29,192 bases of DNA from the IMG/VR virus record IMGVR_UViG_3300031215_000053, positions 1-29,192 of that record; one strand, written 5' to 3'. The notes below the pieces were generated by a model. The model saw only the letters and a program-made list of their open reading frames with translations. It did not search any database and was not told the DNA's origin. This stretch comes from a virus. The position numbers and the translations under genes are program-made. This document shows, in pieces, positions 7,864 to 17,300 of this stretch. Position 1 is the first letter of the stretch. Every line of letters starts with the position of its first letter.

Positions 7864-7882
7864 GGGACGAAAAGGACTAATA
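7864..7882 (+). promoter_or_regulatory. Late motif copy 4 (GGGAC-N8-CTAATA), after terminator
   Basis: GGGAC 7864-7868, eight bases, CTAATA 7877-7882, then AGTG and ATG at 7887. It starts 13 bases past the terminator stem, the place expected for a promoter that restarts transcription. CTAATA through ATGG is identical to copy 2. Confidence 0.78.
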
Positions 7883-7886
7883 AGTG

Positions 7887-8147
7887 ATGGCATACGAAAA
7901 CATGGCTCTGGCAAACTCTGACGGCTTCACTGCTGGCACCAATTTCGCTCTGATGCCTGACGGTTTCGAGCCTTCCTCAACCCAGATGGATGCGTGGCAC
8001 AACCCGCGCCAAAACATGTGCACGGCGAATGACAACACTTGCCGCGGCATCTCAACGAAGAAAACCCGTGATTCGGCTGCTCCGTTGTGTGCGGGCCATT
8101 CTCGGGCGTCCAGCGAGGCGAAGGCCGAGCCGAAGGTTGAAGAGTGA
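7887..8147 (+). CDS. Small protein with Cys/His cluster
   Basis: 86 residues with C45, C52, C68 and H71 (the last pair as CAGH), a probable zinc site of a type seen in small actinophage proteins. The rest is polar, with an acidic/basic tail. It lies between coat and the connector gene, where decoration or head-completion proteins are usual, but I cannot assign either. ATG at 7887 is preferred; an in-frame GTG lies directly before it. The gene begins four bases after the motif, and AAGGA is about ten bases upstream. Its TGA overlaps the next GTG start. Confidence 0.75.
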   Translation: MAYENMALANSDGFTAGTNFALMPDGFEPSSTQMDAWHNPRQNMCTANDNTCRGISTKKTRDSAAPLCAGHSRASSEAKAEPKVEE

Positions 8148-8776
8148 ACGTTCAGGAACTACGTAACGCTGTACGAGCCCAACTTGACCTTCCAGAAGAA
8201 GACGACATCCCGACCGCCCTTCTCGACCTGTATCTAGCGGAAGGGTTCGAGCAGGTCATCAACCTGGAACAGTTGTGGCCGTTCTATCAGACAACGTGGT
8301 CTGTGGATGTCCCGACGACCAACGCTGTTGCGTTGCCCGTCAACCTGGAGTCGATCACTTCGGTTCGCGAGGTGGGCGGGCTCATGTTGACCGATGTGCC
8401 GTTCGATGATGCTGAGGAACGGTTTGCCGACGAGTCGGAGATTGTCGGCCAACCTGAACTGTATGCGACTTGGGGCAACCAACTGTATTTGTGGCCTGCG
8501 AACAACGAGGCGCGCACATACACGGTGAGGGGTTACCGCCAGTTCAATCCGTCGTGGATCTCTGCGGCTGGCAACACACCTGATACGGGTGTTGAGCGCC
8601 GCTTGGATCGCTGTTTGGTGCATTACGCGTGTTACAGGGTGTACGCGCAACAGGAGGACGAGATTTTGTCGGCGTTCTATTTCAGTTCGTTTGAGCGAAC
8701 GATGTATTCGGCTCGGGATGCGATCATGCGACACGACCACCAGGGCCGTATCCAGATGGGTTCGGGTTTGGGCTGA
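8144..8776 (+). CDS. Head-tail adaptor (connector) protein
   Basis: 210 residues. It probably forms the ring beneath the portal. The N-terminal helical part (LRNAVRAQLDLPEEDDIPTA, LYLAEGFEQVINLEQLWPF) is followed by a beta part with WSVDVPTTNAVALP, QLYLWPANNEARTYTVRGYR and a C-terminal helical hairpin. This layout is like podovirus adaptors (P22 gp4/T7 gp11 role). The start is GTG in GTGA overlap with the preceding stop. Function is inferred from fold pattern and position. Confidence 0.78.
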   Translation: MNVQELRNAVRAQLDLPEEDDIPTALLDLYLAEGFEQVINLEQLWPFYQTTWSVDVPTTNAVALPVNLESITSVREVGGLMLTDVPFDDAEERFADESEIVGQPELYATWGNQLYLWPANNEARTYTVRGYRQFNPSWISAAGNTPDTGVERRLDRCLVHYACYRVYAQQEDEILSAFYFSSFERTMYSARDAIMRHDHQGRIQMGSGLG

Positions 8777-8777
8777 T

Positions 8778-10394
8778 ATGGCTAACTCTGTTCAACCTTT
8801 GAACTTGATGGATTTTCGGGGTGGCCTCAATCTGAGGTCGTCCGATTTTGCTTTGGGTGAGAACGAGGCGTCAGACATTTTGAACATGGAGGTCGACCCG
8901 CGTGCAGGGTTGGCGTCCCGCAAAGGTTGGCAGCGTTGGAACAGTTCGACGGTCACAGCTGACACTTGGAATCCTCGTAACGCTGTTGTCCATGAACGTT
9001 CTAACGGTGTCGACGTGGTGATGGTGTCGAACGCTGAACGTGTTCACTGGTCGACGGACGGCGCGTTTCAGGAGTTGACGATCGGTGCGGGGGCGGATAT
9101 GGCGTGTACGGCGTCCCCGCATCTCGCAGATTACGCTCCGTGGGGTAACGACGTTTATATCGCTCGCGGCAAGGGCCAGTTGGCGTCGTCGTGGGATTCT
9201 TCGTCTGCAAATGCGGTCGAACTGTCGGATTGTTCGACTGTGTTCGGTGACGACTATTTGTCTCCCGTGGGTTCGTCGTTCCCGAAATGCGAGCATGCGA
9301 CAGAACATGCGGGCCGCATGTGGGTTGCTCACACGACCGAGACGACGGACGGTGATTGCCCGTTCCGTGTCCGCTGGTCGTATCCGAACGACCCCGAGTC
9401 GTGGCTCGAAGACGATTACATTGACATCAAGGCGGGTGGTGGGCCGATCACGGCGATCATCCCACACGACGACCATCTGTTGGTGTTCAAGAAAACTGCG
9501 GTGTTTGCTCTGTTCGGTTACGGGCAGGAAGATTTGCAGCGTGTCGATGTCGACCTGACTGTGGGGACGTTGTCGCCGCAAACGGTTGCGGTCGCTGACG
9601 GCGCAGTGTTTTTTGTGTCGTTCCCGAAAGGCGTGTTCAGCATCACAGGCGGAGGACATCCGCAAGAGGTTTCGATGGCGTTGCGTCCGCTGTTCGGGTC
9701 GGACGATTTCAATGCGTCGGCGTTGGACAACATGTGGCTCGGCTGGCTGGGTCGCCGCTTGTGGTGGTCGGTGCCATACAAAGAGGACGAGCTGGTCAGT
9801 GACGCTGCCAGCATTTTCGTGCTTGACCCGTCGATGAATGCGTGGACAAAGTTCAGGTCTGCGTCGGGCGAAGGGTTGGGCCCGTTCGCTGCTGGAGCGT
9901 ACGGGCAGGGCTCTGTCGACCTGTACGGGTTTTGCAGGTGCGGGCCGAACGTTGTTCGCGTCGACATCGGTGACGCAGGCAACGACAATCTGTCGGGGAC
10001 ACCTATCGGGTTTCCCACTTCGTACACGACGGGCTGGCTGCATGCGGGTTGGCCCGATTTGAAGAAACGCTGGCGGCGTCCGACGTTCATTGCACGCAAA
10101 CAGTCGGGTTCGTACAGTCTGACGTGTTCTGTGTTCGCCAATTACGAGACTCAGGACGTGAAACGACAGTTCACCGTTCTGATTAACGCTTTGACTGGTG
10201 TCGCTTTGTATGGCGACGGCAGCGAGTATGACGATGGCACTAGGTATGCGATCGAGGTGTCTGGTTCGACGTTGAAAAAGGCTTCGTCGTTGGGCACGAT
10301 GGCTGCTACCCAGTTGAAGATTGATGGGACCGCTGGGGAGCCGTGGGGTTTGGACGGAATCGTGTTTAAGTATCGGGCGCGAAGGTTTAACTAG
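8778..10394 (+). CDS. Tail nozzle / beta-propeller virion protein
   Basis: 538 residues. The start MDFRGGLNLRSSDFALGENE followed by SDILNMEVDPRAGLASRKGW is characteristic of large beta-rich tail proteins after the adaptor in short-tailed phages, in the position of T7 gp12 or P22 gp10. The rest is rich in repeated beta segments (WLEDDYIDIKAGGGPITAII, LLVFKKTAVFALFGYG, FVLDPSMNAWTKF). The ATG at 8778 lies one base after the previous stop; a longer frame from 8589 would run through the adaptor gene and is rejected. The exact structural role is inferred. Confidence 0.75.
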   Translation: MANSVQPLNLMDFRGGLNLRSSDFALGENEASDILNMEVDPRAGLASRKGWQRWNSSTVTADTWNPRNAVVHERSNGVDVVMVSNAERVHWSTDGAFQELTIGAGADMACTASPHLADYAPWGNDVYIARGKGQLASSWDSSSANAVELSDCSTVFGDDYLSPVGSSFPKCEHATEHAGRMWVAHTTETTDGDCPFRVRWSYPNDPESWLEDDYIDIKAGGGPITAIIPHDDHLLVFKKTAVFALFGYGQEDLQRVDVDLTVGTLSPQTVAVADGAVFFVSFPKGVFSITGGGHPQEVSMALRPLFGSDDFNASALDNMWLGWLGRRLWWSVPYKEDELVSDAASIFVLDPSMNAWTKFRSASGEGLGPFAAGAYGQGSVDLYGFCRCGPNVVRVDIGDAGNDNLSGTPIGFPTSYTTGWLHAGWPDLKKRWRRPTFIARKQSGSYSLTCSVFANYETQDVKRQFTVLINALTGVALYGDGSEYDDGTRYAIEVSGSTLKKASSLGTMAATQLKIDGTAGEPWGLDGIVFKYRARRFN

Positions 10395-10402
10395 GAGATT
10401 TT

Positions 10403-11275
10403 ATGGCTACTTTGGGGACTTTGAGCACGATTGAGGCTTCGACGCCTATTGTGGCGGCGGCGCATCAATCCAACTACAACGCTATCCGCGATTTTCTCAA
10501 CAGTCAGGTCGTTCACAAGGACGGTTCGGTTGCGATGTCTTCGGCTTCGTTGCTGTTGGGTGCTGATGCGACGGCGGCGTTGGAGGCGGTCACGAAGCAG
10601 CAGATGGAAGCTGCGGACTCTGTCGTTGCTGCCACGGTGACGGCCAGGTTGGAGAGGGCAAGCAATCTGTCTGATTTGGTAAACGTTGTGACGGCCAGGT
10701 CCAATTTGGGGTTGGGTTCGTTGGCGACGTTGAGCGCAGTGAACAACACGAACTGGTCTGGTTCGGCGTTGTCGATCGCTAATGGTGGTACGGGGGCTAC
10801 GTCGGCTACTGCGGCTCGTACGGCGTTGGGTGCACAGATTGCTGGTTCTTATGCTGCTCTTGAGCATCAGCATACAACGGGTGCTCACACCCACAATTAT
10901 GCCGCGAGTTCCCACAGCCATTCGTATGCTGCGACTTCTCACTCGCATGGTTATGCTTCGACTTCGCATATCCACAATGGTTCGACGATCATGGATAATT
11001 CTATATCGGACAGCAAGGTGGGTGCGCCTGCCACGGCGTTTTCTGGTGGTGTTCGGTACGTCCGTTACGGCAATCTTGTGTGCGCTATGACTTCTACGTC
11101 GGCGGGCAATGCGACGGTGCCTGGTGGGTTCCGCCCGTCTTCCGAGGTGAGGACTGTCGGGATTGGGGCCTCGTCTCCGTTTAATACGACGGCGATCGGG
11201 ATCAACACGAATGGGGCGATCACTGTGTATTCAGGCGGATCGGCTCGGTGGACTGGTTGTTGGCACACCAGCTGA
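10403..11275 (+). CDS. Tail fibre/spike protein with HxH repeats
   Basis: 290 residues. It has a helical N-terminus, the fibre motif IANGGTGATSATAARTALGA (125-144), then five His-x-His pairs at 155, 162, 171, 180 and 189 within a nine-residue repeat (consensus HSHSYAATS). It ends with a beta domain with FSGGVRYVRYGNLV and PGGFRPSSEVR, like receptor-binding tips. In T4 gp37 and some spikes, HxH pairs bind iron along the trimer axis, so a metal-stabilised shaft is likely. Good ribosome site AGGAGA seven bases before the ATG. Confidence 0.85.
   Translation: MATLGTLSTIEASTPIVAAAHQSNYNAIRDFLNSQVVHKDGSVAMSSASLLLGADATAALEAVTKQQMEAADSVVAATVTARLERASNLSDLVNVVTARSNLGLGSLATLSAVNNTNWSGSALSIANGGTGATSATAARTALGAQIAGSYAALEHQHTTGAHTHNYAASSHSHSYAATSHSHGYASTSHIHNGSTIMDNSISDSKVGAPATAFSGGVRYVRYGNLVCAMTSTSAGNATVPGGFRPSSEVRTVGIGASSPFNTTAIGINTNGAITVYSGGSARWTGCWHTS
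10865..10975 (+). repeat. His-x-His repeat coding region
   Basis: Codons for five HxH pairs; the last three spacings are 27 bases (nine residues) with variants of CAC-AGC-CAT-TCG-TAT-GCT. The DNA is diverged while the protein pattern is kept, which suggests selection on the protein. Confidence 0.75.
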
Positions 11276-11276
11276 T

Positions 11277-11295
11277 GGGACGAAACTGTCTAATA
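11277..11295 (+). promoter_or_regulatory. Late motif copy 5 (GGGAC-N8-CTAATA), before internal proteins
   Basis: GGGAC 11277-11281, eight bases, CTAATA 11290-11295, between the fibre stop (11275) and the ATG at 11310. It is followed by GATGAGGA, where GAGGA serves as ribosome site seven bases before the start. Confidence 0.72.
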
Positions 11296-11309
11296 GATGA
11301 GGATGCTTG

Positions 11310-12173
11310 ATGGTTGAATACGCAAAATATTCTGGGCAACGTCGCCAGATCAACGATCAGTATGCGTCTCAGTCTGCTGCGAACGAGTTTGGGCGTTTCA
11401 ATGCTGGGAAGGCAAGCAAGCGTTCTTCTGCTGCGTTGAACACTGGCTATGACCGCACCCGCTCCAATTGGGAGCGGGCAGGTCAGGCTGCTGAAACTAA
11501 TTGGGGGCGGACACAGGCCCAGCAGGGTTGGCAGCGGGCCGATTACGATCAGGGTTGGGATCGTCAGTCGCGTGGGATGGCTGAGGGGATGGCCGATTAT
11601 TCTCGCGGTTATGGCCGTCAGCGTGACGATTTTGGTCGACAGCAGAGCGATTATCGTCGAGCGTTCACGGATCAGACTGGCGGGTTTATGAACTCGTTGG
11701 CTGCCCGAGGTTTGACTGGTCCTGGTGCTGGCGGTGGCGTGGTCGATCAGACGGTGGGTCGTCGGATGGACGACAATGTTCGTCAGGAGGATTTGTTCGC
11801 TTTGCAGGAGGGGCGGATGGCTGACGATTACGGTTTGGGTTTGGGCCGTATGGAGCGCCAGTTATCTGAGGGTCAGGCCGATTATGAGACTGGTTCTCAG
11901 CGGATGACTGATCAGTTTGGTTGGGCTTCTGACGATTATGCGACGGGCCGTGAGGATTGGACTCGTCAGGGGCAATGGTCGCTTGAGGACTATGTGCGTG
12001 ATAAGGGTTATTTGTCGAACGATTTGGTCGATGCGAATAACCAGTTCGATATTTCTCAGGCTTCGTTGGATGAGATGCAGGCGAATGCGTTGGCGGATTT
12101 GGAGGCGGCGAAGGCTGCTGAGATTGCTGAGGCCGCTATGGGCGTGAACGCTATTAGGCCACTTTTAGGTTAG
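11310..12173 (+). CDS. Putative internal virion protein
   Basis: 287 residues, unusually rich in Gln, Arg, Asp, Tyr and Trp in short helical repeats such as GWQRADYDQGW, DYSRGYGRQRDDFGRQQSDY and MTDQFGWASDDYATGRED. The centre has a Gly-rich break (LTGPGAGGGVV) and the C-terminus is an Ala-rich helix. Repetitive helical proteins of this kind, placed after tail genes and before a giant protein, are often ejection or core proteins of podoviruses. No catalytic motif. ATG at 11310 is chosen over the adjacent TTG because of GAGGA at 11299-11303. Confidence 0.65.
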   Translation: MVEYAKYSGQRRQINDQYASQSAANEFGRFNAGKASKRSSAALNTGYDRTRSNWERAGQAAETNWGRTQAQQGWQRADYDQGWDRQSRGMAEGMADYSRGYGRQRDDFGRQQSDYRRAFTDQTGGFMNSLAARGLTGPGAGGGVVDQTVGRRMDDNVRQEDLFALQEGRMADDYGLGLGRMERQLSEGQADYETGSQRMTDQFGWASDDYATGREDWTRQGQWSLEDYVRDKGYLSNDLVDANNQFDISQASLDEMQANALADLEAAKAAEIAEAAMGVNAIRPLLG

Positions 12174-12182
12174 GATTTTTTT

Positions 12183-13154
12183 ATGCCTCATGTTCCTGAA
12201 CATTCGCGGAGAACTCCGTCTCATAGTCGTGGGACGCCGAACCCTGACGCGTATCGGCCTCCCCCTCCTCGCACTTCTCGTCCTTCTACGGGGACTGGGT
12301 ATGAGGTTCCGCTGTTTGATCCGTCGACTCGGGAAGCGTTTGACATATACCAGACTGGAATCACTGATGTGAGCAGGATTCCTGGCGGCGCTCCTTCTGG
12401 GACGTACACCGACACGTTGGGCTTGAACCTTGGCGATGGCGCGGGCGGGTATCCGCTACCGACCACTTCTGGTGGAGGTGGCGGCGGCGGTGGTCGTGGT
12501 CGTGGCGGCGGTGGTCGTGGTCGTGGCGGCGGTGGTCGCGGTGGTGGCGGCGGTAAGGCTGACGCTTTGAAAGCAGCCAACTCTACTGCGGCGGCGTTGC
12601 GTGAACTGCTCGCTTCGGGCATGTTCACCGCATCGGACAACGGCGGTCTGCGGACACAGATGCAGGGCGCTTTCGATCAGGACGCTGCTACAGCGAAGGG
12701 CGCGTACGATTTTCTTGACGGGTCGATCGGCACACGCTCTGCGTGGGACGATCTTCGATACGACGATCCTGGGCCTGCGACGATGGAGCAGTCGGTTCGC
12801 GATTGGGCGTCTCAGAACGGTTTGGACGGTCGGGGTGCCGAAGCACAGTTGGCGTTGCAAAACAACGAACGTGCTTCGTCGAGGTCGGCGGCAGAAAACT
12901 TTCGTCGCCGTATGGCTGCTAAAGCCCAGTCGGGTTTGTCGTCTCGTCGGACAGAGGCTGGGCAGATGCGTCAACAGTCGTCTGATGGGCGTGCAGCCCA
13001 GCAGCGGGCGATGGAAATGGGTTTGACGTTGCGTCAGAAGGAAGAGCAGAAGGCTCGGGACGCTGAACGGATGCAGGTGATTATGCAGTTGATTTCTGTT
13101 ATGGGCGGGGTTGGCGAACAGGCCGATCTTTCTGGTCTTCTGGGAGGAAGCTGA
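12183..13154 (+). CDS. Putative internal virion protein with Gly/Arg tract
   Basis: 323 residues. Residues 1-90 are Pro/Ser/Thr-rich and probably disordered. Residues 97-124 are an almost pure Gly/Arg tract (GGGGRGRGGGGRGRGGGG), and the rest is helical and Ala/Gln/Arg-rich with a C-terminal amphipathic helix. RGG-like tracts often bind nucleic acid, so contact with packaged DNA is possible. The ribosome site AGGA precedes a T-run and the ATG. The stop overlaps the next ATG (TGATG). No family recognised. Confidence 0.65.
   Translation: MPHVPEHSRRTPSHSRGTPNPDAYRPPPPRTSRPSTGTGYEVPLFDPSTREAFDIYQTGITDVSRIPGGAPSGTYTDTLGLNLGDGAGGYPLPTTSGGGGGGGGRGRGGGGRGRGGGGRGGGGGKADALKAANSTAAALRELLASGMFTASDNGGLRTQMQGAFDQDAATAKGAYDFLDGSIGTRSAWDDLRYDDPGPATMEQSVRDWASQNGLDGRGAEAQLALQNNERASSRSAAENFRRRMAAKAQSGLSSRRTEAGQMRQQSSDGRAAQQRAMEMGLTLRQKEEQKARDAERMQVIMQLISVMGGVGEQADLSGLLGGS
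12489..12540 (+). repeat. 21-bp tandem repeat encoding GGRGRGG
   Basis: Two exact 21-base copies (12489-12509, 12510-12530) of GGTGGTCGTGG then TCGTGGCGGC, and a third degenerate start at 12531. Each encodes seven residues, so length change would keep the frame. Confidence 0.8.
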
Positions 13155-14305
13155 TGGGCGCAGGTTTTAATCCTTTCCCGACTGCGGCGGCGCTGCCGAT
13201 CGACGACGAAGGCGTCGGTTCAACCAAGGGCACGAACGCTTTGCAAGACTACATGGCGTTGCTGTCTGACCCGATGTTCGGTGTGATGTCGTCGATGAAC
13301 CAGCCTGGCGGGTTCGGTATTGATGCGAGCCTGCTGTATGGGGAACCTGAGCAGATCCCGATGCCCGACATTTCCACCACGTTCTTCGACTCGCTGGCTG
13401 AGTCGCAGACGCCACTCGACCAGGAAATCGCGGACGCCATTATGGCGGGCCGATCGTTGCCATCCATTTATGAGATCCTGCGCGAGGGGTTGGGCGACAA
13501 CAAAGACGTTCTTTCTGATTACAAAGACGCGGCGAAGCAGGCGTGGGAAGAGTACAAGGTAGCGGAACAGGCTACGTTGACCTGGGAACGCCAGATGGAT
13601 GAGGCGCAACCCGTCAAGTCGGCTTTGGCGGAAGAGCTGGAGAAGGCGGGAATCCCGCTGGACACCCAATACAACCAGGCCAATCTGGACCCGATGCAAC
13701 AGTTCCGCACCGACGATCTTTCTGCGTCCCGCGGCACCCAGAAAGACATGTCGGACGAGATCAAACGGTTGAAGGAGTCGATCACTGCGGGCGAGGGCCG
13801 TTTGCGCCAAGGCCAGGAACGTGAAGCCTGGTCGGCGCGCGGCGAAAACATGATGAACCGTCCAGGCGCTCCCCAAGGCGGGTCGCGTCCAGGACCACAA
13901 GAACCCCTCCCTGCCGAGCTTGCCGACATCATGTCGTTGGCGGAGGGCAGCGGCAACGCCGACCTTATTCCCCGCCGACGGCCAACAGAGAAGGCTGCTC
14001 CTGGCGGGTCAAACAAATGGTGGGGGCAAGACGAAAGTCCTTCGGCGATGGTCAAGCGGTTGCAGAAAAACGATCCTGACGTGCTTATGAAGGCACTCGG
14101 GGATCAGCGGGCGAAGCAGAAAAGTTTGCAAGCCCAGTTCACTCAGGGCTCTAAGGCGCGTGCGGACGCCAGCGCCGAAGATTACGAGACTCGACGGCTT
14201 TCTGAGTGGAAGGCCCACAAGTTGCAGGAACAGGGCCGCAACCCGATGTCTGACGCTATCGGTGCACGCAACAGGCAGCTCCGACAGATGGGGCTCCAGA
14301 TTTGA
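13154..14305 (+). CDS. Putative virion/ejection protein
   Basis: 383 residues, of unknown family. The N-terminus (1-90) has Gly/Pro/Met-rich segments. Residues about 110-240 are strongly helical and charged, with likely coiled coil (DYKDAAKQAWEEYKVAEQ, KDMSDEIKRLKES). A Pro/Gly linker (about 240-300) and another basic helix at the C-terminus follow. It overlaps the gene before it by TGATG and the giant gene after it by TTGA, so the three are probably made in proportion and act together. Confidence 0.65.
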   Translation: MGAGFNPFPTAAALPIDDEGVGSTKGTNALQDYMALLSDPMFGVMSSMNQPGGFGIDASLLYGEPEQIPMPDISTTFFDSLAESQTPLDQEIADAIMAGRSLPSIYEILREGLGDNKDVLSDYKDAAKQAWEEYKVAEQATLTWERQMDEAQPVKSALAEELEKAGIPLDTQYNQANLDPMQQFRTDDLSASRGTQKDMSDEIKRLKESITAGEGRLRQGQEREAWSARGENMMNRPGAPQGGSRPGPQEPLPAELADIMSLAEGSGNADLIPRRRPTEKAAPGGSNKWWGQDESPSAMVKRLQKNDPDVLMKALGDQRAKQKSLQAQFTQGSKARADASAEDYETRRLSEWKAHKLQEQGRNPMSDAIGARNRQLRQMGLQI

Positions 14306-17300
14306 TCAACCAGTTCGATCTTGCCCGACAAAAAGCTGAGGCACAAAAAATCCATCAGTCCCGCCAGGGACGCGGATTGGCGTACTCGCCTATGCAGCAG
14401 TTCCAACAGCCACGCCCGCAACGCGAGGGCGGCGAAGACCGTCTGTTGGAGGCGGCTAAAGCCCATCTTGGCACGTCCGAACCAGAGGGTGAGGGCGGTT
14501 GGAAAGGGTTCATCGGCGGCGTGCTCAACAACCCTGTCGCTTCTGTGCTCGCAAAGCCCCTCGAAGCTATCTCGATGGGTGGACGTGGAGTAACGGTTGG
14601 TGTCGAGGAGTTGGCGAAGGCTCTGCCCGAGTGGGCAGAGTTCCTGAACCCTCTCGGCATGCTCGTTGACGAAGACAAGTCTCGGGACGACGATCGTTCA
14701 TGGACCGACAAAATCAAGGACAACAGTTACGGGTACGGGCAGATCACTTACAACACGGGCAACAAATGGGTTGACCGTGCCGTCGGTTTGGCTGGCGACC
14801 TGCTGCTCGACCCGACCACCTATTTGACGGGCGGTTCGGGCAAGTTTGCTGGGACCGCTGGCCGTTTGGCTGCTGCCGAAAAGTTGGCGATCAAGGGTGC
14901 GGATGCGGCGACGATTCAAAAGGTTTCTCGTCTCGGGATCTCATCGTTGGACGATGTGACCCGAGAGATGATTGGTGCTGGGCCTGCTGGCGCACGTTTC
15001 ATGGGTAAAAGGATTGCGGGCACAGGTGGCGCTACTAACGCTGTGGCCCGCGGTGTGTCGAAGGGTGCTGCCCGCGTGGGTGACACGTCTGTGGGTCGTG
15101 GCGCTGCGGCGTTGCGTACACCGAAGAACATCAAGGATGAGGTTGCTTCGCTGCGGGCGAAAGATCCGACGTTGGACCCGCGGTCGGCTATCACAGTCAT
15201 TCATGCCCGTAACGTGATCAGGTCTGAGGGGCGGACGTTCGGTCAGTCTCATGCAGCCGATTTGCGGAAGGTGATGGCGATGTCGCCGTCTGAGCGGTCT
15301 GCGTTGACGCATGCGGCTGAGAAGGGTGTTGATAATGAGGCGTCGCGTTTGGCTGCGTCAGTGTTCTCTGGGGCGAAAGAGAAGGGTGTTAGCGGTCTGA
15401 CGGAACGGGCGAATTATGTGACGCATGTGCCGACGAGTTCAGGCAAGTCGTTGATGCAATCGTTGCGCGAGACTGGACAGATCAAGGTCGACGATCTCCA
15501 GTCGCATGGTCGTGCGTTTGCCCGCTCGCTGGAACCTGGCGGCACGTACAGTTACAACGGCCAGGCGGTGACGTTGGGTGATGCGTCGGTTGACGACATC
15601 AACCGCAAGTTTGGTCCTTTGGTTGGCGGCGAGAAGGTGATGGAGGACGATTTCGCGAAGATTGCTCAGGTGATGGTCGGCACCACCGCCGAAGACGTTG
15701 GTGTCGCCCAGGCTGTCAGGTCGGCTAAAACGAACTTCCCTGATCAGGTCGAGGCTGAAACGCTCGGGCTGGAAGGGCAAGGTTGGAAACAGATCGTTGA
15801 CGAGAACGCCACCAAGGCGACGAACAAGACGGCGAAGGCGGCGTCCAAGAAAGAGGTCGACAAGATCAAGACTGTTGTCAAGGGTTTGGAGGCGGAGATT
15901 GGTTCTGCGTCAAAACAGTCTTTGCGGGACGCTAAGGCATATTTGACTTCGGTGATCGACGAGTTGGGTACCGCTTCTAAAGCGTCGAAAGCTGAGCTTA
16001 AAAGGATTCTTGCGGCCGATGTTGCTGAGGGAAAGAACCTTGACAACTTTTTGGATGCTTGGCGGACACAGTATGAGGCGTCGCAGGATTGGGTGAAGAA
16101 CTCTTCCCGATATTTGGAGATGGAAAACGATGATGCTTACGCCGCGTTGGGTGGCGTTGTGCGTCCTGGTGGCAGGAAGTCTGACGCTAGGCAGTTGGAG
16201 GCGTTGGCCGAGTTGGCTGAGAAAGATTTTGAGGTGTTCGAAGCTATCACTACTGGTCGCCGTGAGGTTCTCCAGAGTGAGGTTGGTGTCGCTGAGGGTA
16301 ATTCGGCGGCGTTGAGGGCGCAACGGTCTGAGCGTGAAGCTGTGTCTGGGGCTATGCAGGACGAGTTCCGTGAGGGTGCGGTGGCGGCTCGCAGCGAGCT
16401 TGCTGTGTTTGAGGCTACGAAGGCTGAGGCGAAGGCGTTGCGTGGAGAGGTTCGTGATCTTCCCCAGAATAGTCGTGTGCGGTTGCAGGAGTCGATGGAT
16501 GAGCTTGACCAGATTCTGTCGGAGTGGGGTGGGAAAACACCTGATCCTGAAACCCAGCAGATCCTTGACCAGCTTGTCGATGTTCGTCGCATGGAGGTCG
16601 AGGTCGAGGGGTTGGGTTGGACGAAGAAGCGTCACGAAGATTTCATCCAATATGTTAAGGACGGTTCGCTTCCTGAGCGGATGAAGGCTGTTGCGGCTGA
16701 CGGGTGGTCGCGTCTCGAATCTCGGGTGTTCGCTGCGGGTGACAGTGTGATGATGCGCGATCAGGTCCGTAACGGGTTTTTGAACGCCACCGAAATGACA
16801 GGCAAAAAAGAGTATTGGCGTCTGTACGACAACTACACGTCGTTCTTCAAAACGTATGCGACTGCTACCCCAGGTTTCCATGTCCGCAACTTTATGTCGG
16901 CGTCGTTTATGAACGCCACTGAGGGTGTCACGATCCGCGAGCATGCGGAAGCTATGGCTTGGTGGAAGAAGGTTTGGTCAGATCCGAAACTGATCGCAGA
17001 TGAAGGTTCGGCCCCCCAGTACATTAAGGACGCTTTCAAGGCGACGTACGGTTCTGGTGCTGGTGGACGGTTCGGTGCCGACGAGATCGCAGATCCAACG
17101 TTGTATGGGCGGGCGACGAACAACAAGGTGACACGCGGGTCGCAGCGTATGGGTGAATGGGTTGAGGGGCCGATGCGTTTGGCGTTGGCGTTGAACACTA
17201 CGAAGCGTGGCGGTGATACTGCTGAGGCGTTGGCGCGTGTGACACGTATCCATTTCGACTATTCGCAACTGTCCGAGTTTGATGAGGCGATGAAACGGGT

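Noticed and set aside
12489-12554. CRISPR-like short repeats
   Set aside because: The 21-base units are contiguous without spacers and encode a Gly/Arg tract within a gene.
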